A stretch of 64,000 bases of DNA from Mycobacterium sp. ACS1612 (lineage in GTDB: Bacteria > Actinomycetota > Actinomycetes > Mycobacteriales > Mycobacteriaceae), in assembly GCF_001667505.1 (NCBI RefSeq), contig NZ_LZHZ01000065.1, forward strand, positions 121,295-185,294. Reading direction: 5' to 3'. Both the position numbers and the translations under genes were made by a program. Every line of letters begins with the position of its first letter. Positions within the stretch are counted from its first letter, which is position 1. Of the stretch, positions 8,424 to 16,857 are shown one piece after another. The notes below the pieces were generated by a model. It was not told where the DNA came from. It made no database searches and worked only from the letters and a program-made list of their open reading frames with translations.

Positions 8424-9157
8424 CGGTTTCGTCGGCCGACCACCGTTACCTTCAGGTCGCCCGCACCCTGCGCAAGGAGATCGTCGACGGGGTGTATCCG
8501 GTGGGCTCGCAACTGCCCACCGAACACGATTTGTGCGAACGGTTCGCGGTGAGCCGGTACACCATCCGCGAGGCGCTGCGCAGGCTGCGCGAAGACAATC
8601 TGGTCGCGTCGCGGCCCAGGGCCGGCACCCTCGTCGTACCGAGGCCCGCAGCGAATTCCTATGCCCAGGACGTGATGTCGATCAACGACCTGCTCGAGTT
8701 CGCGACCGGGGCGCCGTTCACCATCGAATCCAACGCGATGGTGACCATCGACGACGCCCTCGCCGCTCGCACCGGCCTGCAGGCCGGATCGGAATGGCTG
8801 GCGGTGCGCGGCTACCGGCAGGCCGACGGCGCCGACACACCGGTCTGCCGGACTGAGATCTACATCAACCGTGCGTTCGCGGCGGTGGGCAGGCTGCTGC
8901 AACGGCATTCGGGACCGATCTTCCCACTCATCGAGGACCTGTTCGGGGTCAGCATCGTCGAGGTACACCAGCAGATCGCCGCAGTGGTCGTGACTCCAGA
9001 GCTCGCAGACTTGCTCAAGATCGAATTCGGCAGTGCCGCACTCGAAATGCAGCGCACGTACACGACGTCCGACGGTGAGATCGCCCAGGTGACCGTCAAC
9101 ACCCATCCCTCGGCACGGTATCGCCATTCCATGACGATGCGCAGGGTCAAGGGTTAG
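8420..9157 (+). CDS. GntR-family regulator, HutC subfamily (HTH plus UTRA)
   Basis: 245 residues, overlapping the preceding gene by 4 bp. The N-terminal winged helix (residues ~10-75) has the classic GntR pattern YPVGSQLPTEHDLCERFAVS followed by TIREALRRLREDNLV. The C-terminal part is a UTRA ligand-binding domain, recognisable from the 60-residue linker and the pattern VCRTEIYINRAFA. Regulators of this type usually repress their operon and release DNA on binding a pathway metabolite. Two copies of TTGTCYGGACWA in the divergent promoter at 6688-6824 are the likely targets, so it would control both arms of the cluster and itself. Confidence 0.9.
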   Translation: MTVSSADHRYLQVARTLRKEIVDGVYPVGSQLPTEHDLCERFAVSRYTIREALRRLREDNLVASRPRAGTLVVPRPAANSYAQDVMSINDLLEFATGAPFTIESNAMVTIDDALAARTGLQAGSEWLAVRGYRQADGADTPVCRTEIYINRAFAAVGRLLQRHSGPIFPLIEDLFGVSIVEVHQQIAAVVVTPELADLLKIEFGSAALEMQRTYTTSDGEIAQVTVNTHPSARYRHSMTMRRVKG

Positions 9158-9167
9158 GTTCACGCTC

Positions 9168-10721
9168 GTGTGGGTCGACGACGATCGCGCGGCCGAGGCG
9201 TACCGCCGGGGACTGTGGGTTCGCTCGACGCTCGCCGACGCCCTGCGCGATGCGGCGCGCAGCACCCCGGACCGAACGGTGTTGATCGACGGTGCGGTTC
9301 GCGTCGACTGCCGGACACTGCACGAGCGGGCCAGCGCGCTGGCGCATGCGTTGATGGACAGGATGCCGCCGGGCAGCGTCGTGTCCTTCATGCTGCCGAA
9401 TTGGTATGAGGCCGCGGTCATCTACCTCGCCGCGACGTTGGCGGGCATGGTGGTGAACCCGATACTGCCGTCGCTGCGGGATCGTGAGTTGGGGTTCATA
9501 CTCTCCGACGCGAACAGTCGCGCGGTGTTCATCCCCGCCGGCTTCGGCAACCACGATTACGTCGCGATGCTGGACCGCGTCACGGCCGACATGCCCGCAC
9601 CGCCCGAGGTCGTCGTGCTCAGGGGTGACGCGGGAAGGCACACCGCGTACGAGTCGTTGTTCACCGGGGGTGGCACGGTCGGTCTTCCTGTGCTGAATCC
9701 CGATGCCGTGCGGATGATCCTGTACACGTCGGGCACCACCGGCAGACCGAAGGGCGTTCTGCACAGCCACAATTCGATTCATGCCCTGATCGCCCAGATC
9801 GGCGAGCATTGGATGGTCGACGCCGGCGACGTGTTCCTGGTGCCGTCGCCGATCGCGCACATCGGTGGCTCCATCTACGCGTTCGAATGTCCGCTGCTGC
9901 TTGGCACCACGGCGGTGCTGATGCAGCGGTGGGACCCGGATGCCGCGGTGCAGCTGATGCAGACCGAGCGCTGCACGCACATGGCCGGGGCCACGCCGTT
10001 TCTGGTCAGCCTGCTTGGCGCCGCCGAGAAGGCCGCGACGCGGTTGCCGGATCTGAAGGTGTTCATCTGCGGTGGCGCGTCGGTGCCGCCGTCGCTGATC
10101 CGCAGCGCCGCAGCCTATTTCGAACGCGCGGCGGTGAGCAGGGTGTACGGGTCGACGGAGGTGCCGGTGACGACGGTCGGTGCGTTGGGCGACATCGGGC
10201 ACGCTGCGGATACCGACGGTCGAGCGGGTTTCGCCGACATCGAACTCCACGACGGTGAGATTCAGGCCCGCGGGCCGCAGATGCTGGTCGGCTATCTGCA
10301 TGCAGACGACGAGACCGACGCGTTCGACGACCGAGGGTACTTTCGCACCGGCGACCTCGGCCGCTGGGTGGACGACACGTTTCTGGTGGTGACCGGCAGG
10401 GCGAAGGACATCATCATCCGCAACGGAGAGAACATCTCCCCCAAAGAGATCGAGGACATCCTGATCGCTCACCCGGGTATCGCGGAGATCGCCGTAGTCG
10501 GTGTGCCCGACGCGCGCACGGGCGAACGCGCGTGCGCGGTGATCGTGGCCGCCGATCAGCCCGCGCCCGATGTGGCCGAGTTGGGCCACCTGCTCACCGG
10601 CGAAGGGGTTGCGAAGTTCAAAATTCCTGAGCAGGTGGAGGTCTGGGATGCGCTGCCGAAGAACGATGCGGGCAAGGTGCTGAAACACCGGATCCGGGAG
10701 AGGCTGATGACATGCAAGTAG
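9168..10721 (+). CDS. Acyl-CoA ligase (AMP-dependent synthetase family)
   Basis: 517 residues from GTG at 9168, 10 bp after the regulator stop. The ATP-binding P-loop is ILYTSGTTGRPKG, the A5-like segment is RVYGSTEVP, the A7-A8 hinge is FRTGDLGRWVDD...GRAKDIIIRNGENISPKEIE, and the catalytic lysine region is NDAGKVLKHRIRE. Enzymes of this family adenylate a carboxylic acid and transfer it to CoA. It overlaps the following SDR by 10 bp. In this operon it likely activates the acid released after ring or lactone opening. Confidence 0.9.
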   Translation: MWVDDDRAAEAYRRGLWVRSTLADALRDAARSTPDRTVLIDGAVRVDCRTLHERASALAHALMDRMPPGSVVSFMLPNWYEAAVIYLAATLAGMVVNPILPSLRDRELGFILSDANSRAVFIPAGFGNHDYVAMLDRVTADMPAPPEVVVLRGDAGRHTAYESLFTGGGTVGLPVLNPDAVRMILYTSGTTGRPKGVLHSHNSIHALIAQIGEHWMVDAGDVFLVPSPIAHIGGSIYAFECPLLLGTTAVLMQRWDPDAAVQLMQTERCTHMAGATPFLVSLLGAAEKAATRLPDLKVFICGGASVPPSLIRSAAAYFERAAVSRVYGSTEVPVTTVGALGDIGHAADTDGRAGFADIELHDGEIQARGPQMLVGYLHADDETDAFDDRGYFRTGDLGRWVDDTFLVVTGRAKDIIIRNGENISPKEIEDILIAHPGIAEIAVVGVPDARTGERACAVIVAADQPAPDVAELGHLLTGEGVAKFKIPEQVEVWDALPKNDAGKVLKHRIRERLMTCK

Positions 10722-11485
10722 CGATCGTGACGGGGGCGAGCAGTGGCATCGGCTACGGGTGCGCCACCAAACTTGCCTCACAAGGCATGTCGGTCCTCGG
10801 CACCGCGCGGGATGCGGACAGGTTGGCCGATCTGGAGAAAGCCATCGGCGACAGCGACCGCGTCGCCACGCTCGCGGTCGACCTGACCGCCGACGACGCT
10901 CCGCGGCGGATCGTCGACCTGGCCCTGCAGCGGTGGGGCCGGATCGACTTCCTGATCAACAACGCAGGCGTGGGCAGCCCCAAGCCGTTGCATGAAACCG
11001 ACGACGAAAGCCTGGATCATTTCCTGGGTTTGATGTTGCGGGCGCCGTTCCGATTGGCGCGCGAGGTGATCGGCCACATGCAGGCCGGGTCGGCGATCAT
11101 CAACATCACCTCGACGTTCGCGGTCGTCGGCGGCTTGCGCGGCGGCGCGTATTCGGCGGCCAAGGGCGGGCTGACGGCGCTGACCACCCACATCGCGTGT
11201 CAGTACGGGAGGCAAGGCATCAGGTGCAACGCCGTGGCGCCCGGTGTCACGCTCACCCCGATGGTGGCGACGCGCCTGGAGGACGAGCGGTTCCGCAAGA
11301 TGAACACCGAGATGACGCCCTATCCCCGGCTGGGCAAGGTGGACGACATCGCCAGCACCGTCGCGTTTCTGTGCTCCGACGGTGCGGGTTTCATCAACGG
11401 CCAGACGATCGTGGTCGACGGCGGATGGACGTCCACCAAGTACCTGTCGGAATTCGCGCTGAACTCCGAATGGGTCGCGCGTTGA
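10712..11485 (+). CDS. SDR family oxidoreductase
   Basis: 257 residues. The motifs are TGASSGIG for NAD(P), INNAGVG, and the active site ITSTFAVVGGLRGGAYSAAKGG with Ser, Tyr and Lys. The C-terminal FINGQTIVVDGGWTS is standard for classical SDRs. It overlaps the acyl-CoA ligase upstream by 10 bp and the next ligase downstream by 16 bp, so it is tightly coupled. It is probably a hydroxyacyl-CoA or alcohol dehydrogenase of the same catabolic route; the substrate cannot be read from the sequence. Confidence 0.87.
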   Translation: MQVAIVTGASSGIGYGCATKLASQGMSVLGTARDADRLADLEKAIGDSDRVATLAVDLTADDAPRRIVDLALQRWGRIDFLINNAGVGSPKPLHETDDESLDHFLGLMLRAPFRLAREVIGHMQAGSAIINITSTFAVVGGLRGGAYSAAKGGLTALTTHIACQYGRQGIRCNAVAPGVTLTPMVATRLEDERFRKMNTEMTPYPRLGKVDDIASTVAFLCSDGAGFINGQTIVVDGGWTSTKYLSEFALNSEWVAR

Positions 11486-12954
11486 ACCTGTTCGCGCTGC
11501 TCGATCAGGCCGCCGCCCGGTTGGGCGACCGCGGTGCGGTGTATTCCGGTGAGCAGCAACGACATACCTGGGCGCAGTTGCGCGACCGGGCGCTTCGGTT
11601 GGCCGCCTCGTTCGGCGGGCTGTCAGCGCCGGGCGCTCGCATCGCGGTCGCCAGCGAGAACTGCCCGGAGATCGTCGAGTTGATGTTCGGGATTTGGGCC
11701 GCCGAGCGGGTGTTCGTCCCGATCAACTACAAGCTGCACCCGCGCGAGATGGCGCAGATCCTCGACGACGCCGGCACGACCCGGGTGTTCGCGTCGGCAA
11801 AGATCGCCGAGGGGCTCACGCCGGTGACCGGTGTTCCCATCGAAGTGATCGGGACGCAGACCTACGAAAGCCGGTTGCGGACAACGGCATTGACACCGCC
11901 CAGCAACACCGATCCGTCGGCGTTGGCGTGGTTGTTCTACACCAGTGGCACGACCGGCCGGTCCAAGGGCGCGATGCTGTCACATCGCAACCTGATGGCG
12001 ATGACCGTCGCCCACTTGGCAGATTTCGACGACCCCGACCAGAACTGCAGCCTCATCCACGGCGCGCCGATGTCACACGGGTCCGGCCTTTACGTGCCCC
12101 CGTACGTGCTGCGCGGGGCACGGCAGGTGGTGCCCGCATCGGGCGCGTTCGAACCCGACGAATTCCTCGACCTGTGCGAAAACCATCCGGGCTGCAGCGC
12201 GTTTCTCGCGCCGACGATGGTGCAGCGCCTGGTGCAGACCGGCCGGTCGTGCCCGCGTAATTTGAAGACCGTGGTGTACGGGGGCGGTCCGATGTACGTC
12301 GACAGCCTGAAGAAGGCGATGGCGGCGTTCGGTCCGATCTTCGTGCAGTTGTACGGACAGGGCGAAGCCCCGATGACGATCACCGGTCTGCGTCGGGCCG
12401 ACCATCTGGACGCCGACGACGCCACCCTGGGCTCCGTCGGGTATGCGCGCTCCGGCGTCGACGTCGCGGTGCGGGCCGCCGACGGCCAGCCCGCCGCGGT
12501 CGGCGAGATCGGCGAGATCGTCTGCCGCGGCGACGTGGTGATGTCCGGTTACTGGCAGAACCCGGATGCCACCGCGGCCACGGTCGAGGACGGCTGGTTG
12601 CACACCGGCGACATGGGATCGTTCGACGCCAACGGCTTTCTGACGTTGCGCGACCGGTCGAAAGACGTGGTGATCAGCGGCGGCAGCAACATCTACCCGC
12701 GCGAGGTCGAAGAGGTGCTCATCGAGCATCCGGGGGTGACCGAGGCGTGCGTCGTCGGCGCACCCGACGAGGAGTGGGGCGAGATCGTGGTGGCCTTCAT
12801 CGCCGGTTCGGCATCGGCCGCCGAACTCGACGAGCATCTGCTGGAGCGCATCGCGCGGTTCAAGCGGCCCAAGCGCTACGAATTCGTCGACGAGATCCCG
12901 AAGAACAGCTACGGCAAAGTGCTCAAACGCGAGTTGCGGGAACGGTTGGCTTGA
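11470..12954 (+). CDS. Acyl-CoA ligase (FadD-like), second of the operon
   Basis: 494 residues from ATG at 11470; a TTG at 11482, giving a TTGA overlap with the SDR stop, is an alternative and neither has a clear ribosome site. It has FYTSGTTGRSKGA, LYGQGEAPMTIT, HTGDMGSFDANGF, and SYGKVLKRELRERL with the catalytic lysine. The length is near the short end for FadD proteins. Having two ligases in one operon suggests that two different acids are activated, perhaps the starting acid and a ring-cleavage product. It ends 4 bp from a convergent SDR gene, marking the end of the operon. Confidence 0.88.
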   Translation: MGRALNLFALLDQAAARLGDRGAVYSGEQQRHTWAQLRDRALRLAASFGGLSAPGARIAVASENCPEIVELMFGIWAAERVFVPINYKLHPREMAQILDDAGTTRVFASAKIAEGLTPVTGVPIEVIGTQTYESRLRTTALTPPSNTDPSALAWLFYTSGTTGRSKGAMLSHRNLMAMTVAHLADFDDPDQNCSLIHGAPMSHGSGLYVPPYVLRGARQVVPASGAFEPDEFLDLCENHPGCSAFLAPTMVQRLVQTGRSCPRNLKTVVYGGGPMYVDSLKKAMAAFGPIFVQLYGQGEAPMTITGLRRADHLDADDATLGSVGYARSGVDVAVRAADGQPAAVGEIGEIVCRGDVVMSGYWQNPDATAATVEDGWLHTGDMGSFDANGFLTLRDRSKDVVISGGSNIYPREVEEVLIEHPGVTEACVVGAPDEEWGEIVVAFIAGSASAAELDEHLLERIARFKRPKRYEFVDEIPKNSYGKVLKRELRERLA

Positions 12955-12958
12955 GGCG

Positions 12959-13798
12959 TCACAGGATGGGCCGCCCGCCTGTCACGGCGACCCTGGCCCC
13001 GCTGATGTAGCTGCCGTCATCGGAGGCGAGCAGCACGTAGGTGGCCGCCAGTTCGGCGGGCTGTCCTGCGCGGCCCAGCGGTGTGTCGTCGCCGAAGTTC
13101 TGCACCTTCTCCGACGGCATGGTGGCGGGGATGAGCGGCGTCCAGATCGGGCCGGGCGCGACACTGTTCACCCGTATTCCCTTCTCCCCCAACAGCTGCG
13201 CCATGCTGGCCGAGAAATTGGCGATCGCCGCTTTGGTGGCCGCGTATGGGGCCAGTGTGGGGGATGGCATGTCGGAGTTGACCGATGAGCTGCCGATCAC
13301 CGAGGAGCCGGCAGGCATATGCGGAAGCGCCGCCTTGAGCAGGTAGAAGTAGGCGCCGACGTTCAGCCGGAAAGTGTGGTCCCACTCCTCGTCGGAAATC
13401 TCGTCGAGGCTCTGGTGCGTCATCTGGTAGGCCGCGTTGTTGACAAGGACGTCGATGCGCCCGAACTCGTCGACGGCTCTGTTGACCACCTCGCGGCAGT
13501 GGCCGGGGTCGGACAGGTCGCCAGCCATCAGCACACACTTCCGGCCCGCGTCCTCGACCAGGCGGGCGACTTCAGCGGCGTCCTCATCCTCGTTGAGGTA
13601 GGCGATCAGCACGTCCGCGCCCTCACGCGCGAACGCGATAGCCACGGCCCGGCCGATGCCGCTGTCGCCCCCGGTGATCACCGCCGTCTTGCCTGTCAGC
13701 TTGCCCGACCCGCGGTAGGACTGCTCACCGCAGTCCGGGACGGGGTCCATCTGTGCCTGAATTCCTGGCACCGGCTGTTGTTGATCGGGAAAACCCAT
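12959..13798 (-). CDS. SDR of the stress-protein (YhdF/GspA39-like) type
   Basis: 279 residues with a 35-residue N-terminal extension (QQQPVPGIQAQMDPVPDCGE) that is characteristic of the Gsp39/YhdF-like SDRs, followed by TGGDSGIG, VNNAAYQ and the Ser/Tyr/Lys set in SSSVNSDMPSPTLAPYAATKAA. Proteins of this group are often under general-stress control in Gram-positive bacteria. It faces the end of the ligase operon and is monocistronic. An AGAGAGG ribosome site precedes ATG by 8 bp. A weak SigF-like promoter is visible upstream at 13839-13863. The substrate is unknown. Confidence 0.85.
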   Translation of the reverse strand: MGFPDQQQPVPGIQAQMDPVPDCGEQSYRGSGKLTGKTAVITGGDSGIGRAVAIAFAREGADVLIAYLNEDEDAAEVARLVEDAGRKCVLMAGDLSDPGHCREVVNRAVDEFGRIDVLVNNAAYQMTHQSLDEISDEEWDHTFRLNVGAYFYLLKAALPHMPAGSSVIGSSSVNSDMPSPTLAPYAATKAAIANFSASMAQLLGEKGIRVNSVAPGPIWTPLIPATMPSEKVQNFGDDTPLGRAGQPAELAATYVLLASDDGSYISGARVAVTGGRPIL

Positions 13799-13838
13799 GG
13801 TCAGACCTCTCTAATCGGCGGCGCGGACTCCTTTAGGT

Positions 13839-13863
13839 CTAGCCACTGGGCTCCGGCGGAAAC
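13839..13863 (-). promoter_or_regulatory. Possible SigF-like promoter
   Basis: Read on the minus strand, GTTT is followed after 15 bp by GGCTAG, one mismatch from the mycobacterial SigF pattern GTTT-N15-17-GGGTA. It is placed about 40 bp upstream of a stress-type SDR. The match is short and could be chance. Confidence 0.25.
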
Positions 13864-13968
13864 CTGCAGCTGCCGCACCGGTCACTGGGAGCTTTGGCGT
13901 CGCCAGAGCCGGGTACAGAAGGGCTCGCACCGCAGCGAGGAGGGGTCAGCGGTCCGTAGCATCGCGAC

Positions 13969-14400
13969 ATGACCGTTCTCGACTCCCCCATTCCGCGCTT
14001 CCACCTCGCCATGCCGGTCGACGACCTGACCGCCGCGCGCCAGTTTTACGGCCAGGTACTCGGGTTGGCACAGGGCCGCAGCGCCGACACGTGGATCGAC
14101 TGGAACCTGTACGGACATCAGGTGGTCACGCATCTCGCGCCGGGCGGACCACGGCCGGCGCACAATCCGGTCGACGGGCACGACGTGCCGGTCCCCCACT
14201 TCGGCCTGATCCTGACCGTGCAGGATTTCCACACGCTGGCCGAGCGACTCAAGGCCGCCGCCGTGGAATTCGTCATCGAACCGTACGTGCGCTTTGCCGG
14301 TGAGACCGGCGAACAGTGGACGATGTTTCTTCTCGATCCGGCAGGCAACGCCTTGGAATTCAAGGCGTTCGCCGATGACTCGCAAGTGTTCGCGGCCTGA
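13969..14400 (+). CDS. VOC (glyoxalase/dioxygenase superfamily) protein
   Basis: 143 residues with a single vicinal-oxygen-chelate pair of beta-alpha-beta-beta-beta modules: FHLAMPVDDLTAARQFYGQVLGL at the start, HFGLILTVQDFHTLAERL in the middle and FLLDPAGNALEFKAF at the end. The closing H/E pattern (NALEFK) supplies the usual metal-ligand glutamate, and H17 region plus the second module could give the rest. VOC proteins include glyoxalases, dioxygenases and resistance proteins; the exact activity cannot be assigned. Its stop overlaps the next start (TGATG), so it is co-transcribed with the NAD(P)-binding protein. Confidence 0.82.
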   Translation: MTVLDSPIPRFHLAMPVDDLTAARQFYGQVLGLAQGRSADTWIDWNLYGHQVVTHLAPGGPRPAHNPVDGHDVPVPHFGLILTVQDFHTLAERLKAAAVEFVIEPYVRFAGETGEQWTMFLLDPAGNALEFKAFADDSQVFAA

Positions 14401-15065
14401 TGCGCGTCGTCATCGCCGGCGGTCACGGCAAGATCGCCCTGATCCTGGAACGGTTGCTCACCCAACGGGGCGACTCCGTCGCCGCACTGATCCGCAACCC
14501 CGACCATGCCGCGGACCTGCTGGCGGCCGGGGCCGAGCCGGTTGTCCTCGACCTGGAGAACGCCTCGGTCGACCAGCTTGCACCCCATCTCGACGGCGCC
14601 GACGCGGTGGTGTTCGCCGCGGGAGCCGGTCCCGGCAGCGGGGCCGCGCGTAAGGAATCGGTCGACCGCGACGCGGCGGTGCTCTTGGCAGACGCCGCAG
14701 AGGCCGCGAAAGTTCGCCGCTACGTGATGATCTCGTCGGTGGGCGCCGACGCCGGAGCGCCCGACGACGTGGGCGACCCGGTGTTCGTCGCGTATCTGCG
14801 GGCCAAGGGAGCCGCGGACGACAACGTCCGTGCACGCACCGCACTCGACGCCACCATCGTCCGGCCAGGTGGGCTGACCAACGAGCCCGGCACCGGACGC
14901 GTGCAGATCGCAACGCACACCGGCCGCGACAGCATCCCGCGCGCCGACGTCGCCGCGGTGCTGTTGGCGGTGCTGGACACGCCGGGCACCGCGGGTCAGA
15001 CGTTCGAGGTGGTCTCCGGTGACACCCCGATAGCCGACGCGGTCACCACATCAGCCCACGGATGA
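14400..15065 (+). CDS. NAD(P)-binding atypical SDR (YwnB/NmrA-like)
   Basis: 221 residues starting with MRVVIAGGHGKIALILERL, a glycine-rich GGxGKI nucleotide-binding loop of atypical SDRs, and later VVFAAGAGPG, YVMISSVGAD and IVRPGGLTNEPG, all typical of the YwnB-like flavin/NAD(P)-binding group. No classical Tyr-x3-Lys catalytic pair is obvious, so it may be a redox sensor or a small reductase. The start overlaps the VOC gene by one base. The last 23 bp overlap convergently with the DapB-like gene. Confidence 0.82.
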   Translation: MRVVIAGGHGKIALILERLLTQRGDSVAALIRNPDHAADLLAAGAEPVVLDLENASVDQLAPHLDGADAVVFAAGAGPGSGAARKESVDRDAAVLLADAAEAAKVRRYVMISSVGADAGAPDDVGDPVFVAYLRAKGAADDNVRARTALDATIVRPGGLTNEPGTGRVQIATHTGRDSIPRADVAAVLLAVLDTPGTAGQTFEVVSGDTPIADAVTTSAHG

Positions 15066-16119
15066 TCTCGGCCTGCGGGATGTCCTCCACCGCAACCAAT
15101 CCCGCGGGCGCCCGGCAGATCCAGTCGATCGCATTGACGACCCGCGCGGCCGTCGACAGGCAGCCCGCCCCGGTGAGTTCGAGAGCCGGATGCCAGACGT
15201 GGGTGTTCAGCTCGACGCGGGGTTCGCCTTCCACCACCACACGGTGCACGCCGTCTTTCCCGTCGGGCGGAAACTCCCATCCCGGCGCCGCCGCGGCGGT
15301 CAGCCGATTGATGTGCTCCATGGTGATCACCGGAACCCCGTCCAGGACGCCCTCGACCGCGAAGCGTGCCGCGGCCATCCCGCCGGGCTCCACCGCCATC
15401 ATCTTGCATTCGATCCGCTTGTCCGTGTACCACGCCTCAGTACGCTGGCGAACCTCGTCGAGTTCTATGCCCAGCTGGGCGGCGAGGTTGCGGACCGGGC
15501 CGCCCCACATCGTGGTCACGACCCCCGGCAGGAACAGCATCGGCGTCTCGTCATCGCGGTTTGCGCCGAAACCCATTGACTTACCGGTGAATTCATAGTC
15601 GTCGTGGCTACCGTAGTCGAAGATCTCCTGCACAGTGATCGACGTGGCGCGGGTGACGAGGCTCAGCGCACTGTGCACCTCGGTGTCGCCGGAGTAGCCG
15701 GGATCGATTCCGTTCACGTACAACGAAGCGTCACCTGATTCGCAGGCTCGCTCCAAGGGCACCCGTAGCCAGTCGTCGGCCTGGCGCGGAGCCACGAGCC
15801 ACACCATGGACGTGGCCGCGACATTGACCCCTGCGGCGAGGAACTTCGACATCTGCGCGATGGCTTCCATTGGCCGCGTTTCGCCTTGCGCGGTATAGAC
15901 GACGCAGTCCGGCTCCAACGCGATCAGCGCGTCGATGTCGTCGGTTGCGACGATCCCGGTCCGATGGTCCAGTCCGCAGAGTTCGGCAGCATCGCGCCCG
16001 ATCTTGGCCGCACCCGCCGCGTGCACCCCGACCAACTCCAGATCGGGTCTGCCGATGATCGCCCGCAGGGAATGGCGGCCGACGTTGCCGGTGGAAAACT
16101 GGACGACCCTGCGCACCAT
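15043..16119 (-). CDS. DapB-like NAD(P)-dependent dehydrogenase
   Basis: 358 residues. The N-terminal Rossmann domain opens with RRVVQFSTGNVGRHSLRAIIGRPDLELVGV, the pattern seen in dihydrodipicolinate-reductase-like and 2,4-diaminopentanoate-dehydrogenase-like proteins of actinobacteria. A second alpha/beta domain follows (VNVAATSMVW, YVNGIDPGYSGD). These paralogs are common near lipid and steroid catabolism genes in mycobacteria, but the lysine-pathway reaction is not expected. The gene diverges from the TetR gene, and an operator palindrome at 16140-16153 lies 20 bp before its start, so it should share control with the membrane cassette. Substrate unknown. Confidence 0.8.
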   Translation of the reverse strand: MVRRVVQFSTGNVGRHSLRAIIGRPDLELVGVHAAGAAKIGRDAAELCGLDHRTGIVATDDIDALIALEPDCVVYTAQGETRPMEAIAQMSKFLAAGVNVAATSMVWLVAPRQADDWLRVPLERACESGDASLYVNGIDPGYSGDTEVHSALSLVTRATSITVQEIFDYGSHDDYEFTGKSMGFGANRDDETPMLFLPGVVTTMWGGPVRNLAAQLGIELDEVRQRTEAWYTDKRIECKMMAVEPGGMAAARFAVEGVLDGVPVITMEHINRLTAAAAPGWEFPPDGKDGVHRVVVEGEPRVELNTHVWHPALELTGAGCLSTAARVVNAIDWICRAPAGLVAVEDIPQAEIIRGLMW

Positions 16120-16139
16120 CTGCCTTTCGCTTCGCCAAA

Positions 16140-16153
16140 TTGACTGCAGTCAA
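16140..16153. promoter_or_regulatory. TetR operator copy 1 (divergent promoter)
   Basis: TTGACTGCAGTCAA is a perfect 14-bp palindrome, 16 bp if one flanking A/T pair is counted. It lies between the DapB-like gene and the TetR gene. Copies with the same TGACTnnAGTCA core occur at 16800 and 17563. Confidence 0.8.
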
Positions 16154-16195
16154 TCACATGTGTCAAGACCCGACGCTGGTTGCTATCGTCGGAGC

Positions 16196-16795
16196 ATGGC
16201 CGTGGTGGACAAACCCTCAGCGCGCGAAGCGAAACGGCTACAGACGCGCGAACGTTTGATGGGCGCCGCCGTCGCCGAGTTCAAGCGCGCCGGCATCGCC
16301 GAGGCCGATGTCGGTGCGATCGTCGCCGCCGCTGGCGTTGCACACGGCACCTTCTTCTTCCACTTCCCGACCAAACAGCACGTCCTGCTCGAACTCGAAC
16401 GGCGCGAGGAGGAGCGGATCGCCAAGCAGCTGAGCCGGTACGCCGACTCCCACCGCGACATCGAGTCGATACTGAACGAAGCGGTTCGGCTGGTGCTCGG
16501 GCTGGAACGCCGGTTGGGCGCGGTGTTGTTCAAGGATTTTCTCGCCCTGCACTTCTCGCAGTCACGACCTGCCGACGAGAGCAACGAACACCCCGTCATC
16601 GTCAGGGTCGCCCAGGAGATCGAGCGCGCCAAGCAATCCGGGCGGGTCGCACCGGACGTGAACCCGATGAACAGCGCGGTGTTCTTTCTGCTCGGCATCT
16701 ACGCCCTGTTGACCACCACCCACAATTGGCCGAACCAGAGCGCAATGCTCGACGACTATGTCGCCAGGACGTTACGAGGCATAGAAGCCCGCTGA
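16196..16795 (+). CDS. TetR-family regulator of the membrane cassette
   Basis: 199 residues from ATG at 16196. The N-terminal helix-turn-helix domain (residues ~12-58) reads QTRERLMGAAVAEFKRAG, then IVAAAGVAHGTFFFHFPTKQHVLLEL, a canonical TetR recognition region. The C-terminal part is an all-helical ligand domain without recognisable specificity. It sits between a divergent dehydrogenase and the downstream membrane operon. Three palindromes TTGACTnnAGTCAR, located before the dehydrogenase/TetR pair, before the first membrane gene and before the 34-aa gene, are the likely binding sites. It would then be an autoregulated repressor whose ligand is probably a substrate of the pathway. Confidence 0.9.
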   Translation: MAVVDKPSAREAKRLQTRERLMGAAVAEFKRAGIAEADVGAIVAAAGVAHGTFFFHFPTKQHVLLELERREEERIAKQLSRYADSHRDIESILNEAVRLVLGLERRLGAVLFKDFLALHFSQSRPADESNEHPVIVRVAQEIERAKQSGRVAPDVNPMNSAVFFLLGIYALLTTTHNWPNQSAMLDDYVARTLRGIEAR

Positions 16796-16799
16796 CTGG

Positions 16800-16813
16800 T
16801 TGACTATAGTCAG
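16800..16813. promoter_or_regulatory. TetR operator copy 2 (before first membrane gene)
   Basis: TTGACTATAGTCAG contains the perfect 12-bp palindrome TGACTATAGTCA (16801-16812). It falls between the TetR stop (16795) and the first membrane gene (16858), indicating a promoter for the cassette separate from that of the regulator. Confidence 0.8.
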
Positions 16814-16857
16814 TTTCACTGGGAGGCTCTGGCTACCGATCGCAGGAGGAGCCCCCC

